Positions 22,198 through 31,650 of a stretch of DNA of 64,000 bases are shown one piece after another. This DNA is from Acanthornis magna (Eukaryota; Chordata; Aves; Passeriformes; Acanthizidae), in NCBI GenBank assembly GCA_036785705.1, contig JAWUZG010000331.1, forward strand, positions 62,001 to 126,000, read 5' to 3'. Both the position numbers and the translations under genes were made by a program. The notes under the pieces were generated by a model. The model had not been told where the DNA came from. It searched no databases and worked only from the letters and a program-made list of their open reading frames with translations. Position 1 is the first letter of the stretch. Every line of letters begins with the position of its first letter.

Positions 22198-23848
22198 GTG
22201 AGAAATGAGTGAATGATAAATGCTGGCTTTCGCATATATGAATTTAATATTTACAAGTGATACTGTACTGTGTAAAAAATAGTGTTAAGGTAAAATATAA
22301 TCAAGTAGAAACAAGGTGTTATAAATAAAAATAAAGTGATTTTTCGCATGTTGGAGTTAATAATTACTGTTGTATTGTTATACCTGTTGAATAAAGTTGA
22401 AAGTTTGGATTTTTGATAAAGTTCTAGATTGAAAAGTTAAAAAGAGACTGTTTTAAAGATGTTTTAAGAGTGTAATGTTTCTGGGTAAAAGCATTGGGAT
22501 ATTAAAGTTGTTTGGAGCAAAATAAAAGGGATTGAAGGTACTTTAGATGGAAAAGCAGTTGAACCCATGTAACCCTGAGTTCAGAAGTTATGTACCTTTT
22601 TAAAAAAATCCTTTATCTTTGTAATTTTATTTATGTAAAACTCAGTTTTTATGTTGTATTGTAAATCTGTAAGCCCATCACCCATCCCAATATTAAAGGC
22701 ACTCTGCAGCACCCGAGCTAAAAATAGAAGGTTTGCACCTCTCCGCCCACCTCAAGTGGAATACTAATGAGGCCCTTTCCCGCCTTTGCAAATTACCCCT
22801 AGGCAACGATCCATCTATTGGTGGGGAAGGCCACCTCATTAATTAGTATTCCCAATCACCAGCGAGCGAGAGGGCGGAGAGGCTAATTCGGACCAGCCCA
22901 TCAAAAACTTTATAAATTTGGCCCTCTTAGGAGCTGAAAGGTTTTTTTTTTCCAGGTGCCTTTACCACCAACAGCTGCAGACTCTGGTCTGTGCAGGGTG
23001 CCTGGTGTCTCTGTCTCTCTGACTAGCAGGGAGACAGAGACTGGGTCGGGTGCTGGGCCTCTTGCCCATTTTTATGGGCTATACTTAAAATCTTTTTTTG
23101 GACTTAAGATTAGCTTAAGTTCGCCACCCGGCCTGAGGGATCTCCTTGTCCTTGACCACCAACCGGTGGCCAGGAGAGTCTTATTGCCGTCCTGGGACCT
23201 TCCTTTTTTTGTGCTTTTTTTCTTTCTTTTTCCTTTCATTTCTCCCTCGGGAGATCCTGGACCTCGTGGGTCCAGCAATAAACACCTTTTGCTCTAACCC
23301 ACGAGTATGAAATTGTCTTTTTTTATGACAAAGGTTAGGGTGAACTGTATCTTCGAAATAGTTGTAATATTTTAGAAAATGTAGTAATAAATAATAAAAG
23401 GTAATAAATGTCTTTTAAGTTGATAAACCACAGAGCCAGGGATCAAGAAATGTTAAAGAAACAAAGAAGATAACCACAGGCATCCCAGGAAGTCTGTTAT
23501 CTTGACTCACACCTCCCAAAGGAACTGTCACCTACAAATTAAGTTGCAACTCAGGAAACATCCATGGGAGGATTTCTGCCTTCAGTTCTGAGGCAATCCA
23601 GAGGGTCCGAGACTCCAAGACAGGCGCTGTGCTAGCAGAAGGGAGCAAGGATCAGAGGGGGGGAGTTGGGTGAAGTGTAAATTTCCTTCTAGGCTTAATG
23701 AATATGTAACAATTAAGACAGTACATAAGCTCACAGTAAAATGAATGGATTGTGCCTCTGGCAAAATTGCTAAGTGTCCAGCTGTTTTTGCCTTTGCTCT
23801 ATAAATAAATGTTCCAGATGATGTTGCTAAAATTTCAGCTTGTGAATT
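22198..23848 (+). mobile_element. Old LTR-like element, split by a younger LTR
   Basis: Pieces 22,198-22,313 and 23,330-23,848 are contiguous in arm B (49,100-49,742). Together they are about 640 bp, start TGAGAAATGAG, carry a TATAAATAAA near 23,802 and end near GTGAATTCA. LTR nature is inferred from the TG start and promoter/poly(A)-like motifs; no interior or duplication was identified. Confidence 0.45.
22314..23329 (+). mobile_element. Solo LTR found only in arm A
   Basis: Starts TGTTATAAAT and ends TTTTATGACA, flanked by AAGG on both sides (22,310-22,313 and 23,330-23,333). Arm B at about 49,605-49,615 shows a single uninterrupted AAGG. It contains TATAAA at 22,911-22,916 and AATAAA at 23,277-23,282. 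The same family forms the fragment at 1-587. Confidence 0.9.
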
Positions 23849-24266
23849 CATTCATAGTACCATCCCAACCATCCTGCCCCACCCCATGCCCATCTCACCC
23901 CTCCTGATCTGTATCCCACTTCACCACATCCCCTTCCAACCCCATTCCACCCTCAGGGGCTGTGGAATCCAGCAATTTTGGGCTGGCATTGAGTAGGTTT
24001 CAGTGGCACTGAGTGGTTTTGAGGTGACAGGTTGATCCCTCTTGTATTTAGGAGTGCAAAGCAATGGAGAAAACTACACCAAACACCCCAAAAATCCCCA
24101 AATACTCCCAAATATTTCTCCGAATCCCAGATTCCCCCCAAACATTAGTAAAGAGGAAGGCTTTAGATGTCTTTGATCAATTTGTTAATTTTTATCCCAG
24201 TTCTGTGCGTTCTGAATAAATGAAAGAGAATGAAAAGAAATTTGAGGCAAAAAAAAAAGAAAAGGA
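23849..24266. other. Intergenic stretch, arm A
   Basis: AT/GC-mixed sequence mirrored at 48,799-49,098. It contains several short direct repeats of CCCATCCCAC type but nothing that looks like a gene. Confidence 0.5.
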
Positions 24267-24644
24267 TCACCAGCCAGGTGTCTTCCCAATGTGGGTCCTC
24301 CGATGGGCAATGAAGATGGAGCAGAGGATGAATCTCTTCCCACACTCGGGACACTCGTAGGGCCTCTCCCCGGTGTGGATCCTCTGGTGGCAGATCAGGC
24401 TGGAGCTGTGGCTGAAGCTCATCCCACATTGCCCACACTCGCAGGGCCTCTCCCCGCTCTGAGCCCTCAGGCACCGCGGCGGTTCCGGGGCTTGTTCCCA
24501 ACAGCTCCGCTCAGCCCTCACGCACCGCGCTGGGGCCGCCAAGCACTTTTCAGCCCCGGCCGCCCCCACGGGCCGGGCCCCGAGGGTCCCGCTGCCGCCG
24601 CCTCGGCCCCACAGAGCCCAGAAACCCCGGAAAATCGCTCCCAT
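24267..24644 (-). CDS. Two-finger C2H2 zinc-finger fragment, arm A
   Basis: Open frame of 125 codons from ATG 24,644. The first 60 residues are alanine/glycine/arginine-rich and uninformative. Two C2H2 modules follow, [19 protein letters not shown] and [19 protein letters not shown], joined by an HTGERPYEC linker. Such modules bind DNA, but two fingers without an effector domain suggest a remnant of a longer zinc-finger gene. It runs divergently from MHC leader unit 2 across a CpG-rich interval. Confidence 0.55.
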   Translation of the reverse strand: MGAIFRGFWALWGRGGGSGTLGARPVGAAGAEKCLAAPARCVRAERSCWEQAPEPPRCLRAQSGERPCECGQCGMSFSHSSSLICHQRIHTGERPYECPECGKRFILCSIFIAHRRTHIGKTPGW

Positions 24645-26157
24645 GCACTAAAATACCTTTCCGTGCGCAGCGAGGGGCGCGGGGGAGCCTTCTGAACTCC
24701 CCTGCCCTCAGCCCCTCCCAGGCACGGCCGGGCATTAGCTCGGCTCCCGGGGCTGTGGCCCGGCACCGGCTGCTGCCACAGGGCACGGGGGTGCCGCACT
24801 CGGCCATTAAACCCAACACATTTGGGGACGAGGGACAGCCCCACAAAGCCTCGGCGAGCCCTCGGCAGCTTGGAGCTGCACGAGACCCACAAAGGATGCC
24901 CTGGACACAGCCATGGCCCCAGCAGCGGCTCTGCCCCCAGCACGGGGCTGTGTCCCACACCCCACGCTCCAGCCCGAGCTTTGGGCCGCGGCAGCGGAGC
25001 TGCTGCACGGAGCTTCCAGCCCCACCAGCCGCACCTCTGATCCCTTGCGACGTGACGGCAGGGACAGGTGTCCGCCGGCGCTCGGGGTCTGTCAGCTTTT
25101 GCAATCCAGAGGGATAAACTGAGTCCAAAGTGGTGTCCATTTCCATCATTTGCCATTTCTCCTTTCTTTTCCATGACGGATTTCACAGCGCTTCCTTTGA
25201 GCCCAGAGGCTGAATTCCCGGCTGCCCCTGCAGCCCTGCAGCTTTCCACAGCCCGGGATGGCCCCAGGGGTGATGACACAGACAGCCGGGATGGGAATGC
25301 CAAAGAACAGGAGGACGAGTAGGAGAGGAGGAGGAACGACAGAGAAAGGGAAAGGCCAGGTGGGGAGGAGAGATGGAGGAGGGGAAGCGGGAGGAAGAGG
25401 AGGGATCAAGGGGGTGGAGCAGCAAGAGAAGCAGGAAAAGGAGCTGCCACGTGTGTTCATCGCTCTCTTTGTCCGCAACCCTCGGCCCCGGGAGCATCGC
25501 CCCCCGCATCCCGCAGGTGACCGGGCAGGGGGAGCTCGCCCCAAAGATCTTGGGCGGTGCGTGGGGTTCTTTTTGGGAGGGCGGGGCGGATTTTTGGACC
25601 TTGTAGGACTCCAGAACCGAGCCCCAAATATCTTTGGTTGATCCCGGGAGGCTTTGTTTGGTTTTTTTTTTTGTGGGGGAGGGGGCGGATGTTTGGATGT
25701 TGCTGGACTCCAAATGTGAGTCGCAAATGGCCCTGGGGGGATATTGGGGAGTCCCCGGCACGCGGATTTTTGGGGTTCTCAGTGGCGGCTGGCGGGAGAA
25801 GTGGGATGGGGTAGGCTGGGGCCCGGGCAGGGTGGGATGTGGATTGGGGTGTGGGCTGAAGTGTGGGGGAGGGGGATGGGTGGGCTGGGGCCTGGGATGA
25901 GCCAGGCGAAGGTTGGGGGTGATGAAGGCGAGGGTACCCTAATCCTTCGGGGGTGGCAGTGGCAGCGGGGGACACGTGTCTCCGGCAGCTCTGGAGCCCA
26001 GCTGCGCCCCCCTGGGCCCCAGCGGCGGCGGGAGCGGAATTTGGGGAGGGGGAGGTGTGGGGCGGGCAGGCCGGGCCCCCCCGCTGGGCGCTGTCCCGTT
26101 GGGGCCGAGTGCGGGGGGAGCTGTCCCGCGGGGCCCGGCCCTGCCCGGGCACGGCTG
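24645..26157. other. CpG-rich divergent interval and MHC upstream unit, copy 2
   Basis: 24,645-25,150 is CpG-rich and could serve as a two-way promoter between the zinc-finger fragment (-) and the MHC leader unit (+). 25,150-26,157 mirrors 6,472-7,455. No exon or class II X/Y box pair was found. Confidence 0.45.
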
Positions 26158-26161
26158 ATGC

Positions 26162-26661
26162 TGATTCGCCCCAAGCAGGCCCAGAGACACTTCAGAGACA
26201 AACTCAGAGCAGTGAGTATTTGCTTTATTCGGCGCGCTGGGTGTGGGGGATCGCTCCTCCAAACACACACACCCCGGCACTTGCAGCATACCATGTTATG
26301 GGTAACATTCATGAATATTCATCACATTTCCCAGGATAGGAGTGGTTATACAAATCATTTCTCAGAAATTATTAATATCATTAGCATGTGTGCCACGCAT
26401 GTGCTGTGTGTCCTGGTGATCTTTGGGGGTCTTTTTGTGATGAAGATCTGTAGTCTTCATCACAGTGCACTTTTCACCTTTCCCTCTGGAGCGTGTGCAG
26501 TCCTTGGTGAGTGATTCCGGGTTTCTGTGCTGGCCTCAAGCAGATTCTTGTCCCTTGTATCTTGAGAAGATTAAGGGAATTCTGTGTTCCTAGGTTTTAG
26601 ATTTTACATATTCTGTCTCTCAATAGTTAACTTGAGTTACCTATGGACTAACCGTTTCTCA
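26162..26661 (-). mobile_element. Solo LTR at the MHC-leader site, arm A
   Basis: 500 bp, same family as the LTRs at 1,846 and 5,967. Flanked by perfect ATGC duplications (26,158-26,161 and 26,662-26,665; GCAT in LTR orientation). Arm B has the uninserted site at 46,746-46,749. Antisense to the leader, as in copy 1. Confidence 0.95.
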
Positions 26662-26794
26662 ATGCCGCCCGCCCACGCTCCGCACTGCTCCGGCCTGGTG
26701 CTCGCAGTGCCGCGCGGGGCGGGGCCGCTTTGGGGACCCCCCCAGGGCAGAGCGCGGCTGCTTTGGGGCTCTGGGCAGCTGCCCGGCGCTGGGC

Positions 26795-26865
26795 ATGGGC
26801 CGTGTGGGGGCAGCTGGGGCCGTGCTGGTGGCACTGGTGGTGCTGGCAGTGCCCCCGGCCGCGGG
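26795..26865 (+). pseudogene. MHC class II beta leader exon, copy 2, donor lost
   Basis: Encodes the same 24-residue hydrophobic leader as copy 3. The splice donor GTGAGC of copies 1 and 3 reads ATGAGC here (26,866-26,871), so normal splicing to a second exon should fail; translation would stop at the TGA overlapping the junction. It lies on the same strand as the zinc-finger gene and MHC transmembrane exon downstream. Confidence 0.78.
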
Positions 26866-28200
26866 ATGAGCGGGGGGCGCGGTGAGAAGGGGGGCGGGGG
26901 CTGGGAGCCCAAAGTGAGCGAAATGGGGATTGGGACCCCCAAAGTGGTCAGGAGTGGCCTGGAATCCCCAAAACCAATCATGGGAGAGGGGGCTTGGGGA
27001 TTGAGGCGACGATGGTGAAAGGGAGAGAAGAGCAGGGGAAAAGAGGGGTCTGGGACCCCCAAAGAGAGCGGGAGGGGGATGGGACATGGAAATTGAGTTG
27101 GGAGGGGTGTGTGGATTGACAGAAGGATGGGAAAGGGGAGGAGAGGGGAGGGAAAGGTGGGGTTGGGATGGAAGAAGGGTGGTTCCATGGGGGTCAAGCC
27201 CTGTCCCCCAGTACTCGATCCCCGGAGCAATTCCCTGGGGCTCTGGGGGAGGTGGATCCACACTGGGGGGTCCCCAAGCCCCCTGTCCATCCCTGGGGCT
27301 GATCGGGGAGTTCCCCCAACCCAGCAACCTGTGCTGCAGCAGCTGTGGGGCAGAGGAGGGTGGGGAAGGGGGTCTGGGGTGAGAGGAGAGAAGGAGCGGG
27401 AGGAAGAGGAGAGAGAGAGGGCAAGGAGCAGGAAAAGGAGGAGCAGGAGAACCATGAGGTTTTTCCACCCATTGTATTTGTGGCACCCCGGCTCTGGGAT
27501 CATTGCCCCCCCACGTTCCACGGTGACCAGGGAGGGGGAGCTTGAGCCAAATCTATCTGGGGATCTCCAGGAGGGGTTTTTTTTTGAGGGGTGTTTGGAA
27601 ATCACAGATTCTGGAATCAAACCCCAGATGTCTTTGCATGTCCCTGGTGGGGATTTTGTGAGCCAGAGGAGATATTTGGATCTTGCAGGAGTCCAAACAT
27701 GAGCCATAAATGCACCTTTGGGGAATATTGGAGGGGATCTGTGTGGGAATTGCCCGGTATTTGTGGGATGCAACATTGGTTTTGGGGATCCCCGGGAGAT
27801 CCGGGGGGTGGAACGCAGGACTCCCAGAGTGGAGAGAGCAGAGAGGGGCGATAGCGGAGCTGGGGGACCCCCGGCAGCCTGGAGGGGTGGGGGAGCCTGG
27901 AGATGAGGCAGGGCCAGGACACTGTGACACTGAAAGGGGCGGCGGAGAGAGGGGGAAGCCCCGAGTGCCTGGAGTTGGGGGGAGCCTGAAGAGGGGGACC
28001 CTGGGAGCCCTGGGAGGCAAAGCAGCATCAGGGAAGAAGGGACCCCTGGGACCACTGAAACCCCACAGCGTCCCTAAGCAGGAGCCCAGAGCAGGGGGAT
28101 CCCCAGGACCCACGGGGGCCCCAGCAGCTTTGAGAAGGGGGAGCCCCAGCACCCCAAAGCCAGGAGACTGGAAAGGGGGAACTCCTGGGAGGCTTTTTTT
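26866..28200. other. GC-rich unit downstream of MHC leader, copy 2
   Basis: Counterpart of 588-1,642 and 45,200-46,545. A run of short imperfect repeats with GGGGAGCC/CCCCAGCACC character occupies 27,900-28,190. Long open frames on both strands are by-products of base composition. No exon is recognised. Confidence 0.5.
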
Positions 28201-28350
28201 GGGGTCATTCTTCATATTTGGAGGATTTTATAGACACAAAATTCTCAGTGACTTCTAGAGCTGGACTTTGGCAGGAGGAACACCCCGCCCAAAGCACTCC
28301 CACCCTTTTTTCCTCCAAACCAGGATTTCCCATTCCCAAACCTTGGCCGG

Positions 28351-29425
28351 ATGGTGCAGAAGTCTGTGAGGAAGAAGAAGATGGCCCAGGATGCGCAGGC
28401 AGGTGAGGAGGAAGTCAGTGCCCCTTTCCCCCTCTCTTCTGCTCCATGTCCCAGCTGAGCATCGCCCCCGGCTGCAGGACAACCCCGCTGCCGACGCTGT
28501 CCTGCAGGGACAGATTGGGGGAGTGTCCTTCCCCTTGCCTGTGGCACGGAGGCAAATGCCATCCTCTCCTTGTCCTTCCTCCCCAGGCAATGAGCTGCAG
28601 ACGGAGCCCAGGGAGGGCAAACCCTTGGGGCAGAACCTGGTGGAAGAGACCGTTTTGAGCGGCTCCATGGCACAGGAGTTGAACAGGGAGGAAAAGCCCC
28701 AGAGATGCCACACAAGGAGGGGCTGCAAACCCAGCCCAGGGCGCTCTGAGGAGGAAAGACCCACCCTGTGCCAGGAAGGCGTCCGGAGCTTCAGGCAGAG
28801 CTCGGCCCTGGTGGTCCCTGAGCAGCTCCATGATGGGGAGAAGCCCTATGAGTGTGGGGAATGTGGAAAGGGCTTCAGCCAGAGATCCCACCTGATGGTC
28901 CATCGCAGGATCCATACAGGGGAGAGGCCCTATGAGTGTGGGGAATGTGGGACGAGGTTTCAGACCAGATCCAACCTCCTTGTGCATCAGCGGATTCACA
29001 CAGAGGAGAGGCCCTTCCATTGCCCTGAGTGCAGGAAGGGCTTCAAGCAAAACTCCCACCTCATCAGGCACCAGCGCATCCACACCGGGGAGAGGCCCTA
29101 TGAGTGTGGGGAATGTGGGAAGAGCTTCAGCCAGATCTCCAACCTGATCCGCCACAAGAGGATCCGCACTGGGGAGAGGCCCTATGAGTGTTCTGAATGT
29201 GGGAAGAGGTTTCCAACCAGTTCAGATCTCCTCGTGCATCAGCAGATTCACAGAGTGGAGAGGCCCTTCCGCTGCACTGAGTGCGGGAAAGGCTTCAAAC
29301 GCAACTCCTACCTCATCACCCACCGGCGCATCCACACAGGAGAGAGGCCCTATGAGTGTCCTGAGTGTGGGAAGAGCTTCTCCAGGAGCTCTCACTTGAG
29401 CCAACATGAACAGGGCCACCGATAA
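28351..29425 (+). CDS. C2H2 zinc-finger protein, arm A copy
   Basis: Two exons, join(28351..28402, 28587..29425), 296 residues, GT-AG intron. The basic N-terminus (VRKKKMAQ) and the linker region with [24 protein letters not shown] and [11 protein letters not shown] are typical of the large songbird zinc-finger family. Seven C2H2 modules follow; module 4 ends HKRIR, so its second zinc-binding histidine is arginine. The frame stops at 29,423-29,425, where arm B reads a lysine codon and goes on through another finger-like unit. AATAAA at 29,820-29,825. Probably a DNA-binding transcriptional regulator; target unknown. It sits between exon 1 and the later exons of the broken MHC IIB gene. Confidence 0.8.
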
Positions 29426-29543
29426 GGGAAGCCCTGGGAGTGCTCTGAGTGTGGGAAGAGCTTCGTGCGCTGCTCCAACTTCATCACCCCTGAGACAACC
29501 CTCATTGGGCAGAGCCCTGGTGACCCACGCTCCCTGTGACCAA
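29426..29543 (+). pseudogene. Former C-terminal finger of the arm A zinc-finger gene
   Basis: Reading on past the stop, the frame stays open to a TGA at 29,537-29,539 and still shows CSECGKSF and a terminal SPGDPRSL, matching the translated end of the arm B gene. The unit lacks its first histidine in both arms. Confidence 0.7.
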
Positions 29544-29934
29544 CACTGGGAGGACACCTGGCTGGTGGCTTCCACGTCCTCAGATTCGCTGTAGCCACCT
29601 GGGCAAACGCAGGGGCAGGAACATCCATTGGGACTCAGATTGACATTGGAAATTCATTGGGAAGAGCTGATTTATTAACGTTACACCCAAAAAAATCTCA
29701 CCTGCTCCTTCCAGCTGTTTCTTCTGTTGGCATCAAGCAACGCTGGAGGATCTTGGAGGTCTTCTCCAATTTAAATAATTACCTTCTTCATCCTGTCAAA
29801 ACTACCAAAATGGGATAAAAATAAAGAAATGAAACAAAGTGATTGAAATCTGTACCATTTTCCGGGGATTTGAGGGTGAATTTGGGGTTCATGGAGGGTT
29901 TGGGTGTTCTGGGGCTGATCAGGCCAAGGGACAG

Positions 29935-30135
29935 TACCGAGATCTCATAGTTGTGGCAGCAGAACATGTCCACCTGAGCCCATCTGTTCTCCAGGAATTC
30001 CGCTTGTCTGTCCCAGTCCCTGGCCTGGGTCTCCCCATTTGGGCTGTGCTCCCCAAAGTGCCCAAATCTCTGCTGAAGTGCCCGAGCTGCTCCCAGCTGT
30101 GGATGTTCCTATCCACCAACCTCTCCTGGTCAATG
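29935..30135 (-). pseudogene. MHC class II beta-1 domain exon fragment, arm A (inverted)
   Basis: On the minus strand the order RNIHSWEQLGHFSRDLG, then in another frame GETQARDWDRQAEFLEN, AQVDMFCCHNYEI follows the class II beta-1 pattern (strand then helix, with conserved Cys-x-x-Asn-Tyr). The two halves are in different frames, so a frameshift is fixed. The first cysteine and start of the exon are missing. It faces opposite to the leader and transmembrane exons of the same arm. Confidence 0.7.
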
Positions 30136-30462
30136 CCGTGGGGGGCTGGGAGGGGCATTTGGGGATCCTGTGGGGATTGGGAGGAGCTTTTGTGGTTCTT
30201 GGGGACATCTGTGGTGCTGAGAGGAGTCTTGGTGTGTGGTGAGGGAGGTTTTGGGAGGTTTTGGGTCCAGGCTGGGATGTGTGGCTTGGAGAGGCATTGA
30301 GTGGATCTTGGGGGGGATGGGAAGGGCTTTCGGTGTCCCTTGGGGCCATTTATGTGTCACGGACTGAATTTGAGTGATCCTTGGGGGAGCTGAGGTGGTT
30401 TGAGAGGTCCAGCATTGGTTGTGGTGCTGGGCAGGGGTTTCAGGGCAGTAGTGACCCCCCAG

Positions 30463-30558
30463 ACGCCCAAAGCTGCCACCAGACCCTGCTCCCCAAGGTG
30501 CTGCCAGGGGTTTGGGGGCTCCATGTTGGGGTTCCTCCTCCTGGTGCTGTGGGAGAAG
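30463..30558 (+). pseudogene. MHC class II beta transmembrane exon, arm A, frameshifted
   Basis: Aligns with the open exon at 42,790-42,881 but carries an extra base after CTGCCA (near 30,511), which shifts the frame inside the membrane segment. It ends GAGAAG followed by a GTGAGG donor; the tail exon GGCTCCTGA follows at 30,646-30,654. Confidence 0.65.
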
Positions 30559-30794
30559 GTGAGGGGGGGTCCCCAGGGGTTGTGTGTGTCCCCAGAGCAT
30601 GTGTGCCCCCCCATGCCAGTGTCACCCCCTTTTCCCTCCCCACAGGGCTCCTGACCCAGCTCCTGCTGTCCCCGGGAGGGAATTTGGGGAGGGGGCAGAG
30701 GGGGTGCACAACCCCCGCCAGGGGATGACCCTGAGCCAGCGCCCTTTGTTTAGCTCCAAGCTGGGCTTGGGGCCGCAGCAGGAAGAGGCAGATG

Positions 30795-31055
30795 GCTCTC
30801 ACCCTGGGGGACACGGGGCCACGGCCAGGGGGTCCCTGTGTCCCTGTCCCACCCCCCGCACGCCCATCCAACTCGTCCCCGTGTCAGGCTCTGGGGGTCG
30901 ATCTCGTGGAACATCCTCTGGGGGAGGCTGCGGCGCCGGGGGGCAGGGGGGGACCCGGGGGGACAGGGGACCCTTCTGTGCACGAGCAGCGTTGGACTTC
31001 TCTGGGAGGAGCTGTGAGGGGGGGCTGGGGCAGAGTGACCTCCCCAGTGACCTGT
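30795..31055. other. Unidentified GC-rich unit, copy 2
   Basis: Same orientation and order as 7,995-8,260, again followed by the TGATGTCA-type array. It lies at the inner break of palindrome arm A. Confidence 0.35.
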
Positions 31056-31059
31056 CACA

Positions 31060-31650
31060 GCCCCTGTGATGTCACAGCCAACTCTGGGATGTCACACAGC
31101 CATTCTTTGATATCACAGCTTGGACTGTGTTGTTACCACACCTCTGTAATGTCACAGCCTTCACTGTGATGTCACAGTCAGCTTTGTGATGTCACACAGT
31201 GCACTCTGGGACCTCACAGCCGCTCACACACCCACACCCTGATGTCACAATCTGGTTTGTGATGTCACAGCCAACTCTGTGACATCACAGCCAGCTCTAC
31301 AATGTGACACAACCAACCAGTGATGCTACAGCCCACTCAGTGATGTCACAGCCACCTCTGTGATGGCACAACGCACTCAGTGATGTCACATAGCTCAGTC
31401 TGTGACCTTGGAGGCTGCTCTGTGATGTCACACAGTCCCCTCTGTGATGCCGTAGCTGATCCATGACCTCACACAACCATCTCTGTGATGTCACCATCCA
31501 CTCAGTGTTGCCACATTGCCCACTCTGTGATGTCATACATCCATACTGTGATGTCACACACTGCCCTCTATGATGGCAATGACCTCACACAACCCACTCT
31601 GGGATGTCACACTGCCCCTTTCTGACATCACAACTGCTCTGGGGCTCTGT
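31060..31650. repeat. Minisatellite of TGATGTCACA units
   Basis: About 20 degenerate units of roughly 25-30 bp, each with GTGATGTCACA or a close variant, joined by GCC-AxCTCTG spacers. The core differs by one base from the cAMP-response element TGACGTCA. A short relative is at 8,262-8,423. Confidence 0.9.

Larger units (their letters stand above)
11636..30785. repeat. Palindrome arm A (inverted copy of 42,585-60,245)
   Basis: This arm can be followed in reverse-complement against arm B gene by gene: all 16 MROH exons, the 1.1-kb LTR, the two-finger fragment, the MHC leader, the zinc-finger gene and the MHC transmembrane exon occur in mirrored order. The outer break lies near 11,636, where arm B continues into ZP3-flanking sequence and arm A does not. 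The inner break lies near 30,785, just past the MHC tail exon. Introns sampled by eye differ by roughly 2-5%. Arm A is longer by about 1.5 kb, accounted for by LTRs at 22,314-23,329 and 26,162-26,661. Confidence 0.93.

Noticed and set aside
26637..28055. 472-codon minus-strand open frame
   Set aside because: Antisense to the MHC leader and its flank; proline-rich, not maintained between copies.
31060..31650. CRISPR-like array of short repeats
   Set aside because: Repeats are degenerate and tandem without unique spacers, and the DNA is vertebrate; it is a minisatellite.
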